Source: Nocardia thailandica NBRC 100428
GTDB lineage: Bacteria > Actinomycetota > Actinomycetes > Mycobacteriales > Mycobacteriaceae
Direction: 5' to 3'
Assembly (NCBI RefSeq): GCF_000308795.1
Contig: NZ_BAGK01000223.1
Span: forward strand, 1 to 56,720
Length of the DNA stretch: 56,720 nucleotides
The notes under the pieces are model-generated. The model saw nothing but the letters and a program-made list of their open reading frames with translations. It was not told where the DNA came from and did not search any database. The translations under genes were made by a program, and so were the position numbers. Shown piece after piece: positions 41,048-49,561 of this stretch (the stretch's first letter is position 1; each line of letters starts with the position of its first letter).

Positions 41048-42100
41048 ATGAGCAATGTTGCCGCCTATGCCCTACCCGCCGCCGACGGATCGTTCGAGAA
41101 GATCACCATCGAACGCCGCGAGCCGGGACCGAACGATGTCGCCATCGACATCAAGTACGCGGGCATCTGCCACTCCGACATCCACACCGCCCGCGACGAA
41201 TGGGGCGGCGCGCAGTACCCGTGCGTGCCCGGCCACGAGATCGCCGGTGTGGTCGCGGCGGTCGGCTCGGCGGTGACCAGGTTCGCGGTGGGCGACCGGG
41301 TCGGGGTCGGCTGCCTCGTCGGTTCCTGCGGCCGCTGCGCGCCGTGCCTGGCGGGCGACGAACAGTACTGCGCCAACGGCGCGACCTGGACCTACAACTC
41401 CCGCGTCGCCCCCGAGGTGCAGGCGAACGGCTACACGCTGGGCGGCTACTCCACCGGCATCGTGGTGGACGAGTCCTTCGTGCTGGCCATCCCGGAGGGC
41501 ATCGGCCTCGACGTCGCCGCGCCGCTGTTGTGCGCGGGCATCACCCTGTATTCGCCGCTGCGCCACTGGAACGCCGGGCCGGGCAAGAAGGTCGCGATCA
41601 TCGGCATGGGCGGGCTCGGCCACATCGGCGTCAAGATCGCCGCGGCGCTCGGCGCGGAGGTCACCGTGCTCAGCCAGTCGCTGCGCAAGCGCGACGACGG
41701 GCTTCGCCTCGGCGCCACCCACTATCACGCCACCAGCGACCGGCAGACCTTCCGGGAGCTGCGCGGCCGGTTCGACCTGATCATCAACACCGTCTCCGCC
41801 GACCTCCCCATCGACGACTACCTCAAACTGCTCGCCCTCGACGGCACCCTGGTCCTGCTCGGCCTGCCCGAGAAGCCCCTGCAGGTGACCGGCCGCAACC
41901 TGGTCAATTACCGTCGCTCTCTGGCCGGTTCGCTGATCGGCGGCCTCGCGCAGACCCAGGAGATGCTGAATTTCTGTGCCGCGCACGGAATCGGCGCCGA
42001 GATCGAACTCATCGCCGCCGACGAGATCGACGAGGCCTACGACCGGGTCGTGGCCAGCGATGTGCAGTACCGCTTCGTGATCGACGCCGCCACCATCTGA
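41048..42100 (+). CDS. Zinc-dependent alcohol dehydrogenase (cinnamyl-alcohol/YahK type)
   Basis: 350 residues. Catalytic-zinc ligands in AGICHSDIHTARDEWG, PGHEIAGVV and LLCAGIT; structural-zinc cysteines in GSCGRCAPCLAGDEQYC; Rossmann motif IIGMGGLGHIGVKIA. Family members reduce aldehydes with NADPH (AdhC in M. tuberculosis). ATG 41048, no clear ribosome site, so possibly leaderless. Divergent from the HtrA gene. Confidence 0.93.
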   Translation: MSNVAAYALPAADGSFEKITIERREPGPNDVAIDIKYAGICHSDIHTARDEWGGAQYPCVPGHEIAGVVAAVGSAVTRFAVGDRVGVGCLVGSCGRCAPCLAGDEQYCANGATWTYNSRVAPEVQANGYTLGGYSTGIVVDESFVLAIPEGIGLDVAAPLLCAGITLYSPLRHWNAGPGKKVAIIGMGGLGHIGVKIAAALGAEVTVLSQSLRKRDDGLRLGATHYHATSDRQTFRELRGRFDLIINTVSADLPIDDYLKLLALDGTLVLLGLPEKPLQVTGRNLVNYRRSLAGSLIGGLAQTQEMLNFCAAHGIGAEIELIAADEIDEAYDRVVASDVQYRFVIDAATI

Positions 42101-42140
42101 CCCGCGCGCCAGCGGGCTCGGCGCCACGGGCCTCGGTACC

Positions 42141-43331
42141 GTGAGTTCCGTGGCTGCCGAGGACGATCCGAACGACGCACGCACCGCACCACCCAGCGAC
42201 CTGGCGGCGCTGTGGTCGGCGCGGACACCACCTCGCTGGCTGCCCCGGTCCCTGCTGTACGTGATGCTGGCGGTGGCCGGGCTCATCACCGCCTTCTGGA
42301 TCCTCGGCAAGCTGCAGAACCTGCTGGTCATCCTGATGATCTCGCTGTTCCTCGCGTTCGCCATCGAACCGGCGGTGAACTGGCTGGCCGAGCGCGGGGT
42401 CCGCCGCGGCGCGGGCACCGGCGTGGTGTTCGGCCTGCTGGTCGTGGTCACGGTGGCGTTCGTGTGGACGCTGGGCGCGCTGCTGGTCAACCAGGTGACC
42501 GAGCTGGTCAACAACGCCCCCGACTACGTCGACGACCTGATCTCCTGGATCAACAACACCTTCGACACCCAGCTCTCGGGCAACGACCTCACCAAGTACG
42601 TCACCGACTGGAGCTCCACGATCGAGGGCTACCTGGTCGGGCTGGCGGGCAACGTCTGGGGCATCGGCACGGCGGCCGTCGGTGTCCTGTTCCAGATGCT
42701 CGGCGTGCTGCTGTTCACCTTCTACTTCGCCGCCGACGGCCCCAGGTTCCGCCGCTGGGTCTGCTCGTTCCTGCCGCCGAGCAAGCAGAAGCACGTGCTG
42801 CGCGCCTGGGACATCGCGGTGGCCAAGACCGGCGGCTACATCTACTCCCGCGCGCTGCTCGCGCTCTGCTCCGCGCTGGCGCACTACGTCGCGCTGCGCG
42901 TGCTCGACGTGCCGTCCGCCTTCGCGCTGGCGCTGTGGGTCGGCGTCGTCTCGCAGTTCATCCCGACCGTCGGCACCTACCTGGCCGGCGCGCTGCCGGT
43001 GATCGTCGCGCTGGTGCACGACCCCGTCAGCGCGGTGTGGATCCTGGTGTTCATCGTCGCCTACCAGCAGTTCGAGAACTACGTACTCCAGCCGAGGATC
43101 ACCGCGACCACGCTGGACATGCACCCGGCGGTGGCCTTCGGCGCGGTCATCGCAGGCGCCGCGCTGCTCGGGCCGACCGGCGCCCTGCTTGCCATTCCGG
43201 TCACCGCCACCGTCCAGGGTTTCGCGGGCGCCTACGTGCGCCGCTACGAGGTCACCGACACGGGCCTGCCCGACCCGCGGGACAAGAAGGAGCAGCAGCC
43301 GAAGTCCGACGACGACCCCGAGGACCGGTGA
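42141..43331 (+). CDS. AI-2E family (PerM/TqsA-type) membrane protein
   Basis: 396 residues with about 8 membrane segments and a polar region about 105-165 between them. VLLFTFYFAADGPRFRRWV, VGVVSQFIPTVGTYLAGALPV, FENYVLQPRITATTLDMHP and GAVIAGAALLGPTGALLAIPVTAT are family signatures. Family members export signals or sodium, or act as antiporters. GTG 42141 or GTG 42150. The acidic C-terminal tail is polar. Nearly abuts the ZIP gene (3 nt). Confidence 0.9.
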   Translation: MSSVAAEDDPNDARTAPPSDLAALWSARTPPRWLPRSLLYVMLAVAGLITAFWILGKLQNLLVILMISLFLAFAIEPAVNWLAERGVRRGAGTGVVFGLLVVVTVAFVWTLGALLVNQVTELVNNAPDYVDDLISWINNTFDTQLSGNDLTKYVTDWSSTIEGYLVGLAGNVWGIGTAAVGVLFQMLGVLLFTFYFAADGPRFRRWVCSFLPPSKQKHVLRAWDIAVAKTGGYIYSRALLALCSALAHYVALRVLDVPSAFALALWVGVVSQFIPTVGTYLAGALPVIVALVHDPVSAVWILVFIVAYQQFENYVLQPRITATTLDMHPAVAFGAVIAGAALLGPTGALLAIPVTATVQGFAGAYVRRYEVTDTGLPDPRDKKEQQPKSDDDPEDR

Positions 43332-43334
43332 CCC

Positions 43335-44075
43335 GTGGCGATCCTGCTCTCGCTGGTCTCCATGCTGTCCACCCTGTTCGGCGGGTGGGTGGCGATCCGG
43401 GTCGGCGACCGCAAGCACCTGGTGCTCGGCCTGTCGGCCGGCGTGCTGCTCGGCGTGGTCGCCTTCGAGCTCATGCCCGAGGCGCTGGAACAGTCCGGTC
43501 AGCTCGTCGCCGGGGTGCCCGCCGCCCTCATCGCCGCGGTGATCGGCTTCCTCAGCATCCACATCATCGAACGCGCGGTCGCCCTGCACACCGGGCACGA
43601 GCACGAGTTCGGCTCACACCGGCACGGTTTCGAATCCGTCGGCCTGCTCGCCGCGGCGGGGCTGATCTTCCACAGTATGCTCGACGGCTTCGGCATCGGC
43701 GTCGGCTACCAGGCGGGCGCCGCCGTCGGCCTTTCGGTCGCCATCGCCGTCATCTGCCACGACTTCGCCGACGGCTTCAACACCTTCACCATCTCCACCC
43801 TCTACGGCAACGCCCGCCGCCGCGCCCTGACCCTGCTCGCCCTGGACGCGCTCGCCCCCGTCGTCGGCGCCGTCCTCGGCACCCTGATCAAGGTCCCCGA
43901 GGACTGGATCGGCCTCTACCTCGGCTATTTCGCCGGCTTCCTGCTCTACCTGGCCACCGCCGACATCCTCCCCGAAGCCCACGCCGACCACCCGTCCCGA
44001 GCCACCCTGGCCTGCACCCTGCTCGGCGTGGCCGCCATGTTCGCCGTAGCCGCCCTCAGCCACGGCGCCCATTGA
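43335..44075 (+). CDS. ZIP-family metal transporter
   Basis: 246 residues, about 7-8 membrane helices. A His-rich loop HTGHEHEFGSHRHG (about 77-90), the pore helices HSMLDGFGIGVG and VICHDFADGFNTF with the metal ligands, as in ZIP/ZupT proteins that import zinc, iron or manganese. GTG 43335. It is probably in one transcript with the AI-2E gene and is convergent with metE. Confidence 0.9.
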   Translation: MAILLSLVSMLSTLFGGWVAIRVGDRKHLVLGLSAGVLLGVVAFELMPEALEQSGQLVAGVPAALIAAVIGFLSIHIIERAVALHTGHEHEFGSHRHGFESVGLLAAAGLIFHSMLDGFGIGVGYQAGAAVGLSVAIAVICHDFADGFNTFTISTLYGNARRRALTLLALDALAPVVGAVLGTLIKVPEDWIGLYLGYFAGFLLYLATADILPEAHADHPSRATLACTLLGVAAMFAVAALSHGAH

Positions 44076-44085
44076 CCGGCGAACG

Positions 44086-44125
44086 GCGGAGGCCGCACCG
44101 GGTCTTCCCGATGCGGCCTCCGCCG
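44086..44125. terminator. Bidirectional hairpin between ZIP gene and metE
   Basis: 13-bp stem GGCGGAGGCCGCA (44086-44098) with its complement at 44113-44125, 14-nt loop, in the 60-nt gap between convergent stops. Confidence 0.75.
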
Positions 44126-44135
44126 GCGAACGCGG

Positions 44136-46457
44136 CTACGTCGCGGACTGCTCCGCGGCCGCGCGGCGGCGGACGCGGCGGGCGGCGGCGACCATGTTGC
44201 GCAGGGACGGGTCGAGCTGCCAGTAGTGGCGGGTCTTCAGGCCGCCGTCGGGGTTGGCCCACAGGCGCTGCGGGGTGACGGCCTCGGCGGCGGCGGTGAG
44301 CAGTTCGTCGAGTTCGTCGATGTCGGGGATGCGGGCCGAGCGGCTCTCGTAGACGCCGGGGCCGACGCCGTGGCTGAGGCCGTGGCCGGTGGCGGCGTCG
44401 TCCTTGAGGGCGTTGAGGACCCACTCGATGGAACGGGTCGCCACGATGGCGGTGACGTCGGCGTCGAGCTGTTCGATGGCGTCGACGACCTCGGTGCGGC
44501 CGGAGTAGCCGATGTGCGTGTGGATCTGGGTGTCCGCGCGCACGCCGGAGGTGGCGAGGCGGAACGCGGCCACGGCCCAGCGCAGGTACTCGGCGCGGCC
44601 CTCGGGACGCGGCGGCAGCAGCTCGCGGATGGCGGGCTCGTCGACCTGGATGATCGCGATCCCGGCCTTCTCCAGGTCGACGACCTCGTCGCGGATGGCG
44701 AGGGCGACCTGGTCGGCGGTCTCGTAGAGCGGCTGGTCCTGGCGGACGAACGACCGGGCCAGCATGGTCACCGGGCCGGTCACCATGCCCTTGACCGGCT
44801 TGTCGGTCAGCGACTGCGCGTAGGACACCCAGTCCACCGACATCGGCCCCGGCCGGGCGACGTCGCCGTAGATGATCGGCGGCCGCACGCACCGCGAGCC
44901 GTACACCTGCACCCAGCCGAAGCGGGTGGTCGCCATGCCGTCGAGCTGTTCGGCGAAGAACTGGATCATGTCGTTGCGCTCGTGCTCACCGTGCACGAAC
45001 ACGTCGAGGCCGATGTCCTCCTGCAGGCGGATGGTTGCCTCGATCTCGGCCTCGACCTGCTTGCGGTAGTCGTCCTCGGACAGCCTGCCCTGGGCCAGCT
45101 CGTGCCGGGCCTGGCGCAGTTTGCCGCTCTGCGGGAAGGAGCCGAGGGTGGTGGTCGGCACGACCGGCAGGTTGAGCCGCTCCTGCTGGGCGGCGCGGCG
45201 CACGTCGTAGGGTTCGCGTTCGCGCATCTCCGGCGTGATCGCGTAGACCCGCTGGCGGACGGCGTGCTTCTGCTTGAAGTGGACCTCGGTCGGCCGCTTG
45301 CGCCACTTCTCCGAGGGGCCCTCGGTGAGCGCCTTCGCCAGCGAGACCACCTCGCCGACCTTCTGTTTGGCGAAGGCGAGCCGGTCGGCCACGTTGCCCT
45401 CGATGTCGTACTCGGCGAGCACGTCGTAGGGCACGTGCAGCAGCGTGGTGCCGGTGGACACGACGAGGTCGGGGCAGATCGCCGCGATCGAGTTCAGGTA
45501 GTTGAGGGTGACGTAGCGATCCGCGCGCCAGATGTTGGTGCCGCTGATCACGCCTGCGTAGAGGCGCTTGCGGGAGATCCCCGGGATGGCCGAGAGTTCC
45601 TCGGGGGTCATGCGGTAGGCGGACAGGTCGAGGCCGACGGCCTCCACCGGGCTCGCCGCCAGGATGCGCAGCGCCTCACCGAAGTCGCCGTACTGGCCGG
45701 TGACCAGGATGCGCGGGCGCAGCGGGGCCTTGCCCAGCCGCTGGTAGGCGCGCTCGAAGGCGGCCAGCTCGGTCGCGGATCGCTCCTGGGTGAAGCAGGG
45801 CTCGTCGAGCTGCACGCAGGTGGACCCGCGCTTGGCGAGGATCTCGAACAGTTCCTCGTAGAACGGCAGCAGCTTGTCGAGCAGCGTCAGCGTGTCGAAC
45901 TCCTCGGCGCCGGGCACGTGCCCCGCCTTGGACAGCAGCAGCAGCGACACCGGACCGAGCACCACCGGACGCAGCTCGATGCCGCGCGCGATGGCGCGGT
46001 CCCACTCGTCGAGCAGGGCCTCGGGGTGCAGCGAGAACTGGGTGTCGGCGTCGAGTTCGGGCTGGCGGTAGTGGTAGTTGGTGCCGAAGAAGCGGACCAG
46101 CTCCAGCGGCGGCAGGTCGGGGTTGCCGCGCGCCATCAGGAAGTAGAAGTCCAGCGGGTGCAGGCCCTCCCGGTGCGGCTCGAACCGCGAGGGGACGGCG
46201 CCGAAGAGCAGCGCGTTGTCGAGGATGTGGTCGTAGAAGGAGAAGGTGTTGCCGGGCACCTGGGTGAGCCCGGTGGCGGCCAGCTCGGAGAACTGCCGGT
46301 CCTGGATGTCGCGGCCGACCGCGAGCAGTTCCTCCCGGTCCAGCGAGCCGCGCCAGTACGCCTCGAGCGCACGCTTGAGTTCGCGGTGCGGGCCGATCCT
46401 CGGATAACCGAGAACGCTGGACCCGAATCCGTCGGTGACGTTGACCATGCGGGACAT
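44136..46457 (-). CDS. metE: MetE-like methionine synthase homologue lacking zinc ligands
   Basis: 773 residues, full length for cobalamin-independent methionine synthase, with both barrels. Substrate motifs are kept: YPRIGPHRELKRALEAYW (folate side), TTLGSFPQSGKLR, VHGEHERNDMI and IQVDEPAIRELLP (homocysteine side). The zinc site is not. The canonical HTHxCYS is HTHIGYS (H648 kept, Cys replaced by G650), the ligand Glu is V672 (AIVATRS), and the Cys of NPDCGLKTR is G738 (NPDGGLKTR). The conserved VYDIHSP is VYESRSA, so its His is missing too. In canonical MetE zinc activates homocysteine, so ordinary activity is doubtful. ATG 46457 or ATG 46448. No cobalamin riboswitch was seen in the 190-nt leader. 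Confidence 0.88.
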   Translation of the reverse strand: MSRMVNVTDGFGSSVLGYPRIGPHRELKRALEAYWRGSLDREELLAVGRDIQDRQFSELAATGLTQVPGNTFSFYDHILDNALLFGAVPSRFEPHREGLHPLDFYFLMARGNPDLPPLELVRFFGTNYHYRQPELDADTQFSLHPEALLDEWDRAIARGIELRPVVLGPVSLLLLSKAGHVPGAEEFDTLTLLDKLLPFYEELFEILAKRGSTCVQLDEPCFTQERSATELAAFERAYQRLGKAPLRPRILVTGQYGDFGEALRILAASPVEAVGLDLSAYRMTPEELSAIPGISRKRLYAGVISGTNIWRADRYVTLNYLNSIAAICPDLVVSTGTTLLHVPYDVLAEYDIEGNVADRLAFAKQKVGEVVSLAKALTEGPSEKWRKRPTEVHFKQKHAVRQRVYAITPEMREREPYDVRRAAQQERLNLPVVPTTTLGSFPQSGKLRQARHELAQGRLSEDDYRKQVEAEIEATIRLQEDIGLDVFVHGEHERNDMIQFFAEQLDGMATTRFGWVQVYGSRCVRPPIIYGDVARPGPMSVDWVSYAQSLTDKPVKGMVTGPVTMLARSFVRQDQPLYETADQVALAIRDEVVDLEKAGIAIIQVDEPAIRELLPPRPEGRAEYLRWAVAAFRLATSGVRADTQIHTHIGYSGRTEVVDAIEQLDADVTAIVATRSIEWVLNALKDDAATGHGLSHGVGPGVYESRSARIPDIDELDELLTAAAEAVTPQRLWANPDGGLKTRHYWQLDPSLRNMVAAARRVRRRAAAEQSAT

Positions 46458-46594
46458 CCCTTTCCATCACCTGCGCGGCACCCACGGGGCGTCACGCGTT
46501 GCGCTCGACACGACCGGGCGCGTGCGACCGGTCGATTGCAGCTTATGCCGAGCAACGGGCCGGCTGCCGTTCCCCCTGCGAAGTCCCCGACGCG

Positions 46595-46636
46595 GCGAAG
46601 GCCACCTCATCGCATCGCGGTGACGGTGGCCTTCGC
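46595..46636 (-). terminator. Hairpin terminator of fadB2
   Basis: 12-bp stem GCGAAGGCCACC (46595-46606) with its complement (46625-46636), 18-nt loop, 11 nt after the fadB2 stop. Confidence 0.65.
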
Positions 46637-46646
46637 GGGCGAGGAC

Positions 46647-47516
46647 TTACTTGCCGTACTGGTAGAAGCCCGCGCCCGCCTTCTTGCCGAGCAGGCCGGC
46701 CTCGACCATGCGCGACAGCAGCGGCGGGGCCGAGTACAGCGGCTCCTTGAACTCGGTGTACATCGAGTCCGCGATCGACTTGACGGTGTCGAGGCCGACC
46801 AGGTCGATGAGCGCGAGCGGGCCCATCGGGTGGGCACAGCCGAGCACCATGGCCTTGTCGACGTCTTCCTTGGTGGCGAAACCGGATTCGACCATGCGGA
46901 TGGCCGAGAGCAGGTACGGCACGAGCAGCGCGTTGACGACGAAGCCGGAGCGGTCGGCCGAGCGCACGACCTGCTTGCCGAGGATGTCGGCGGCGAACTG
47001 CTCGGCGCGCTTGGTGACGGCCTCGCTGGTCTTGAGCGTGGTGATGAGCTCGACCAGGGGCAGCACCGGCACCGGGTTGAAGAAGTGCAGGCCGACCACG
47101 CGCTCGGGGTTGGCGGTGGCGACCGCGATCTTCATGATCGGGATCGAGGAGGTGTTGGAGGCGAGCACGGCGTCGGGATCGGTGACCACCTTGTCCAGCT
47201 CGGCGAAGATGGCCGTCTTGACCTCTTCGTTCTCGACGACGGCCTCCACGACCAGCTGACGGTCGGCGAAGTCGCCGAGGTCGGAGGTGAAGCGCAGCCG
47301 CCAGGCGGCCTGCTCCCGCTCGCGTTCGGTGATCTTGCCGCTGCTCACGCCGCGGTCCAGCGAACGCAGGATGCGGGCGCGGCCCGCGGCGGCAAGTTCG
47401 CGGCTGGTCTCGTAGACGAGGACGTCGACGTGCGCGCGGGCGCACACTTCGGCGATGCCGGCGCCCATCTGTCCGGCGCCGATGATGCCGACGCGCTGAA
47501 TCTTCTCGCTGCTCAC
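46647..47516 (-). CDS. fadB2: 3-hydroxybutyryl-CoA dehydrogenase FadB2
   Basis: 289 residues. NAD-binding GIIGAGQMGAGIAEVCARA, active-site region ASNTSSIPI and the catalytic His in VVGLHFFNPVPVLPLVE, then a C-terminal dimerisation domain (SGFVVNALLVPYLLSAIRMVE, CAHPMGPLALIDLVGLD). Oxidises 3-hydroxyacyl-CoA to 3-ketoacyl-CoA in beta-oxidation or butanoate metabolism. GTG 47516 has an AGGAG site. Downstream of icl as Rv0468 is of Rv0467; hairpins between suggest separate transcripts. Confidence 0.95.
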   Translation of the reverse strand: MSSEKIQRVGIIGAGQMGAGIAEVCARAHVDVLVYETSRELAAAGRARILRSLDRGVSSGKITEREREQAAWRLRFTSDLGDFADRQLVVEAVVENEEVKTAIFAELDKVVTDPDAVLASNTSSIPIMKIAVATANPERVVGLHFFNPVPVLPLVELITTLKTSEAVTKRAEQFAADILGKQVVRSADRSGFVVNALLVPYLLSAIRMVESGFATKEDVDKAMVLGCAHPMGPLALIDLVGLDTVKSIADSMYTEFKEPLYSAPPLLSRMVEAGLLGKKAGAGFYQYGK

Positions 47517-47536
47517 GGTCCGCTCCTGTGTTTTTT

Positions 47537-47562
47537 GGCGGCTGGCGCCGCGGGTCTCGGCC
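47537..47562. repeat. Partial copy of element 1 left end
   Basis: 24 of 26 positions match 3619-3644, i.e. the 17-nt flank GGCGGCTGGCGCCGCGG plus the outer-arm end TCGGCC. The 22-bp arms are missing. It sits about 20 nt upstream of the fadB2 start, in its leader. Confidence 0.75.
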
Positions 47563-47584
47563 CGGATACGGTCTGCGACCCAAA

Positions 47585-47630
47585 GTATAGGGATGCCCTC
47601 CTCCGCTGGGGCTGTTCAGCGGAGGAGGGC
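47585..47630 (-). promoter_or_regulatory. fadB2 promoter region: -10 TATACT beside a 14-bp hairpin
   Basis: On the minus strand TATACT (47590-47585) matches the -10 consensus and is 69 nt upstream of the fadB2 start. A perfect 14-bp stem (47595-47608 with 47617-47630, 8-nt loop) lies right behind it, where a -35 or a repressor site would be. No -35 hexamer was assigned. Confidence 0.5.
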
Positions 47631-47789
47631 AGTACACCCCCTACCGAAGGTAGAGGCCGTGCTTTCCGATTCCGGGCCGGGAATCGAAACCTATGAAACT
47701 CTCGCGAGTTTCGCACCGGGGCAAAGAACTCAACCCGCTCCGGGGCGACCTCGGGGAGCCCCGTTCACCGCCCTGGAGGCGGCGAACAC

Positions 47790-47808
47790 GCGGCGCCGGA
47801 GGCGCCGC
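47790..47808 (-). terminator. Hairpin terminator of icl
   Basis: 8-bp stem GCGGCGCC/GGCGCCGC with a 3-nt loop, 6 nt after the isocitrate lyase stop; no T-run. Confidence 0.55.
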
Positions 47809-47814
47809 CACATG

Positions 47815-49104
47815 TCAGTGGAACTGACCCTCTTCGGTCGAGCCCTTCAGGGCCGCGGTGGAGGTGTTCGGGTCCACGGTGGTGGCGATGGTGTCGAAGT
47901 AGCCGGCACCGACCTCACGCTGGTGCTTGATGGCGGTGAAGCCACGCTCGGCGGCGGCCTTGAACTCGCGCTCCTGCAGGTCGACGAAGGCGGTCATGCC
48001 CTCGCGGGCGTAGCCGTGGGCCAGGTCGAACATGCCGTAGTTCAGCGAGTGGAAGCCGGCCAGGGTGATGAACTGGAACTTGAAGCCCATCGCGCCGAGC
48101 TCACGCTGGAACTTCGCGATGGTCGCGTCGTCCAGGTGCGCCTTCCAGTTGAAGGACGGCGAGCAGTTGTAGGCCAGCAGCTGGTCCGGGAACTCGCTGC
48201 GGACGGCCTCGGCGAACTTGCGCGCGACCTCGAGGTCCGGAACACCGGTCTCCATCCAGATGAGGTCGGCGTAGGGGGCGTAGGCCTTGGCACGCGCGAT
48301 GCAGGGCTCGATGCCGTTCTTCACGCCGAAGAAGCCCTCGGCGGTGCGGGTGCCGTCCAGGAACTCACGGTCGCGCTCGTCCACGTCGGTGGTGAGCAGG
48401 GTGGCGGCCTCGGCGTCGGTGCGGGCGATGATCACCGACGGCACGTCGGCCACGTCGGCCGCGAGCCGGGCGGAGGTCAGGGTGCGGATGTGCTGCTGGG
48501 TGGGGATCAGCACCTTGCCGCCCAGGTGGCCACACTTCTTCTCCGACGCCAGCTGGTCCTCCCAGTGGACGCCGGCGGCGCCGGAGGCGATCATCGCCTT
48601 CTGCAGCTCGTAGGCGTTCAGCGCGCCACCGAAGCCGGCCTCGGCGTCGGCCACGATCGGGGCCAGCCAGTTCTTGACGGAGTCGTCGCCCTCGATCTTG
48701 GCGATCTCGTCGGCGCGCAGCAGCGCGTTGTTGATGCGGCGCACGACGGCCGGAACCGAGTTGGCCGGGTACAGCGACTGGTCGGGGTAGGTGTGGCCCG
48801 ACAGGTTGGCGTCACCGGCGACCTGCCAGCCCGACAGGTAGATGGCCTTCAGGCCGGCGCGGACCTGCTGCACGGCCTGGTTGCCGGTGAGGGCACCGAG
48901 GGAGTTGATGTAGTCCTCGTTGTTGACGAGGTCCCAGAGGATCTCGGCACCACGACGGGCGAGGGTGTGCTCCTCGACGACGTTGCCCTGCAGGGCGACG
49001 ACCTGCTCGGCGGTGTAGTTGCGGGTGATGCCCTTCCAACGGGGGTTGGTGTCCCAGTCGTTCTGGATCTCCGCAGCGGTCTTCGGGGTGCCGACAGTCG
49101 ACAT
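47815..49104 (-). CDS. aceA: Isocitrate lyase
   Basis: 429 residues. Splits isocitrate to glyoxylate and succinate, the entry to the glyoxylate shunt needed for growth on acetate and fatty acids. The catalytic KKCGHLGGKV loop, GGALNAYELQKAMIASGAAGVHWEDQL (metal side) and the C-terminal lid are typical of the ~430-residue Icl1 type of actinobacteria. ATG 49104 follows a GGAG site. fadB2 is next downstream. RamB-like direct repeats lie in its promoter. Confidence 0.97.
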   Translation of the reverse strand: MSTVGTPKTAAEIQNDWDTNPRWKGITRNYTAEQVVALQGNVVEEHTLARRGAEILWDLVNNEDYINSLGALTGNQAVQQVRAGLKAIYLSGWQVAGDANLSGHTYPDQSLYPANSVPAVVRRINNALLRADEIAKIEGDDSVKNWLAPIVADAEAGFGGALNAYELQKAMIASGAAGVHWEDQLASEKKCGHLGGKVLIPTQQHIRTLTSARLAADVADVPSVIIARTDAEAATLLTTDVDERDREFLDGTRTAEGFFGVKNGIEPCIARAKAYAPYADLIWMETGVPDLEVARKFAEAVRSEFPDQLLAYNCSPSFNWKAHLDDATIAKFQRELGAMGFKFQFITLAGFHSLNYGMFDLAHGYAREGMTAFVDLQEREFKAAAERGFTAIKHQREVGAGYFDTIATTVDPNTSTAALKGSTEEGQFH

Positions 49105-49561
49105 CTCTGACTCCACTTCCTCGGTAGTAGGTGCCCTCGCGGCGCGGGTCCGGCGAATCTTCCAGCGGGCAAACGCTTTCGGTTGCGCGGTTCGTACTGC
49201 GGGGGCAATTTGCAGGCTTGCTAGGCCCAAGGGGTGTACTTCCACACGATGGCACACCTGGAAATAGCCGTCTACCTGTTGCTTATGTGAATCTCAGCTA
49301 TGTTTGCCCAGGCACTTGCTAACTTTGCGAAATTTGCGAGCTAATTGCAAGCGTGAAACCTACCCACCGGTAGTGCTGACCAGGAGTTTTAGCATAACGC
49401 CCGTACTGCTAGCGATCTCCACCCGGTGGCACCGGGACAGGGCCAACCCTTGCACGCTGTGAGTCGTTTCACACACCACGCCGGGCCGCATCAGTGTGCG
49501 TGTCGTCACCGGGCGCGCCGATCTGCCAGACTGCACCCGCATCCGACGAGGAGGACGACAC
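49105..49561. promoter_or_regulatory. icl / lipase divergent promoter region with TTTGCGA repeats
   Basis: 457 nt without a gene. Around 49280-49400 it is AT-richer than its surroundings. TTTGCGA occurs twice, 9 nt apart (49324-49330 and 49333-49339), inside AACTTTGCGAA (49321-49331), which resembles the RamB consensus AAACTTTGCAAA known for icl control in corynebacteria and mycobacteria. TTGCAAG (49345-49351) and TGCTAACT (49318-49325) are also here. The region would serve icl leftward and the lipase rightward. Confidence 0.6.

Noticed and set aside
46458..46646. Cobalamin riboswitch upstream of metE
   Set aside because: The region is only 190 nt to the fadB2 stop, of which about 42 are a terminator, and the conserved B12-box elements were not seen.
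44226..47696. Very long open frame on the + strand antisense to metE and fadB2
   Set aside because: Codon composition and motifs belong to metE/fadB2 on the other strand. High GC leaves few stop codons, so long antisense frames are expected.
47664..47712. tRNA T-arm-like or phage attachment sequence (CGATTCC...GGAATCG followed by GAAACTC-TCGC-GAGTTTC)
   Set aside because: Small hairpins in the fadB2-icl gap. No acceptor stem, anticodon arm or integrase is present.
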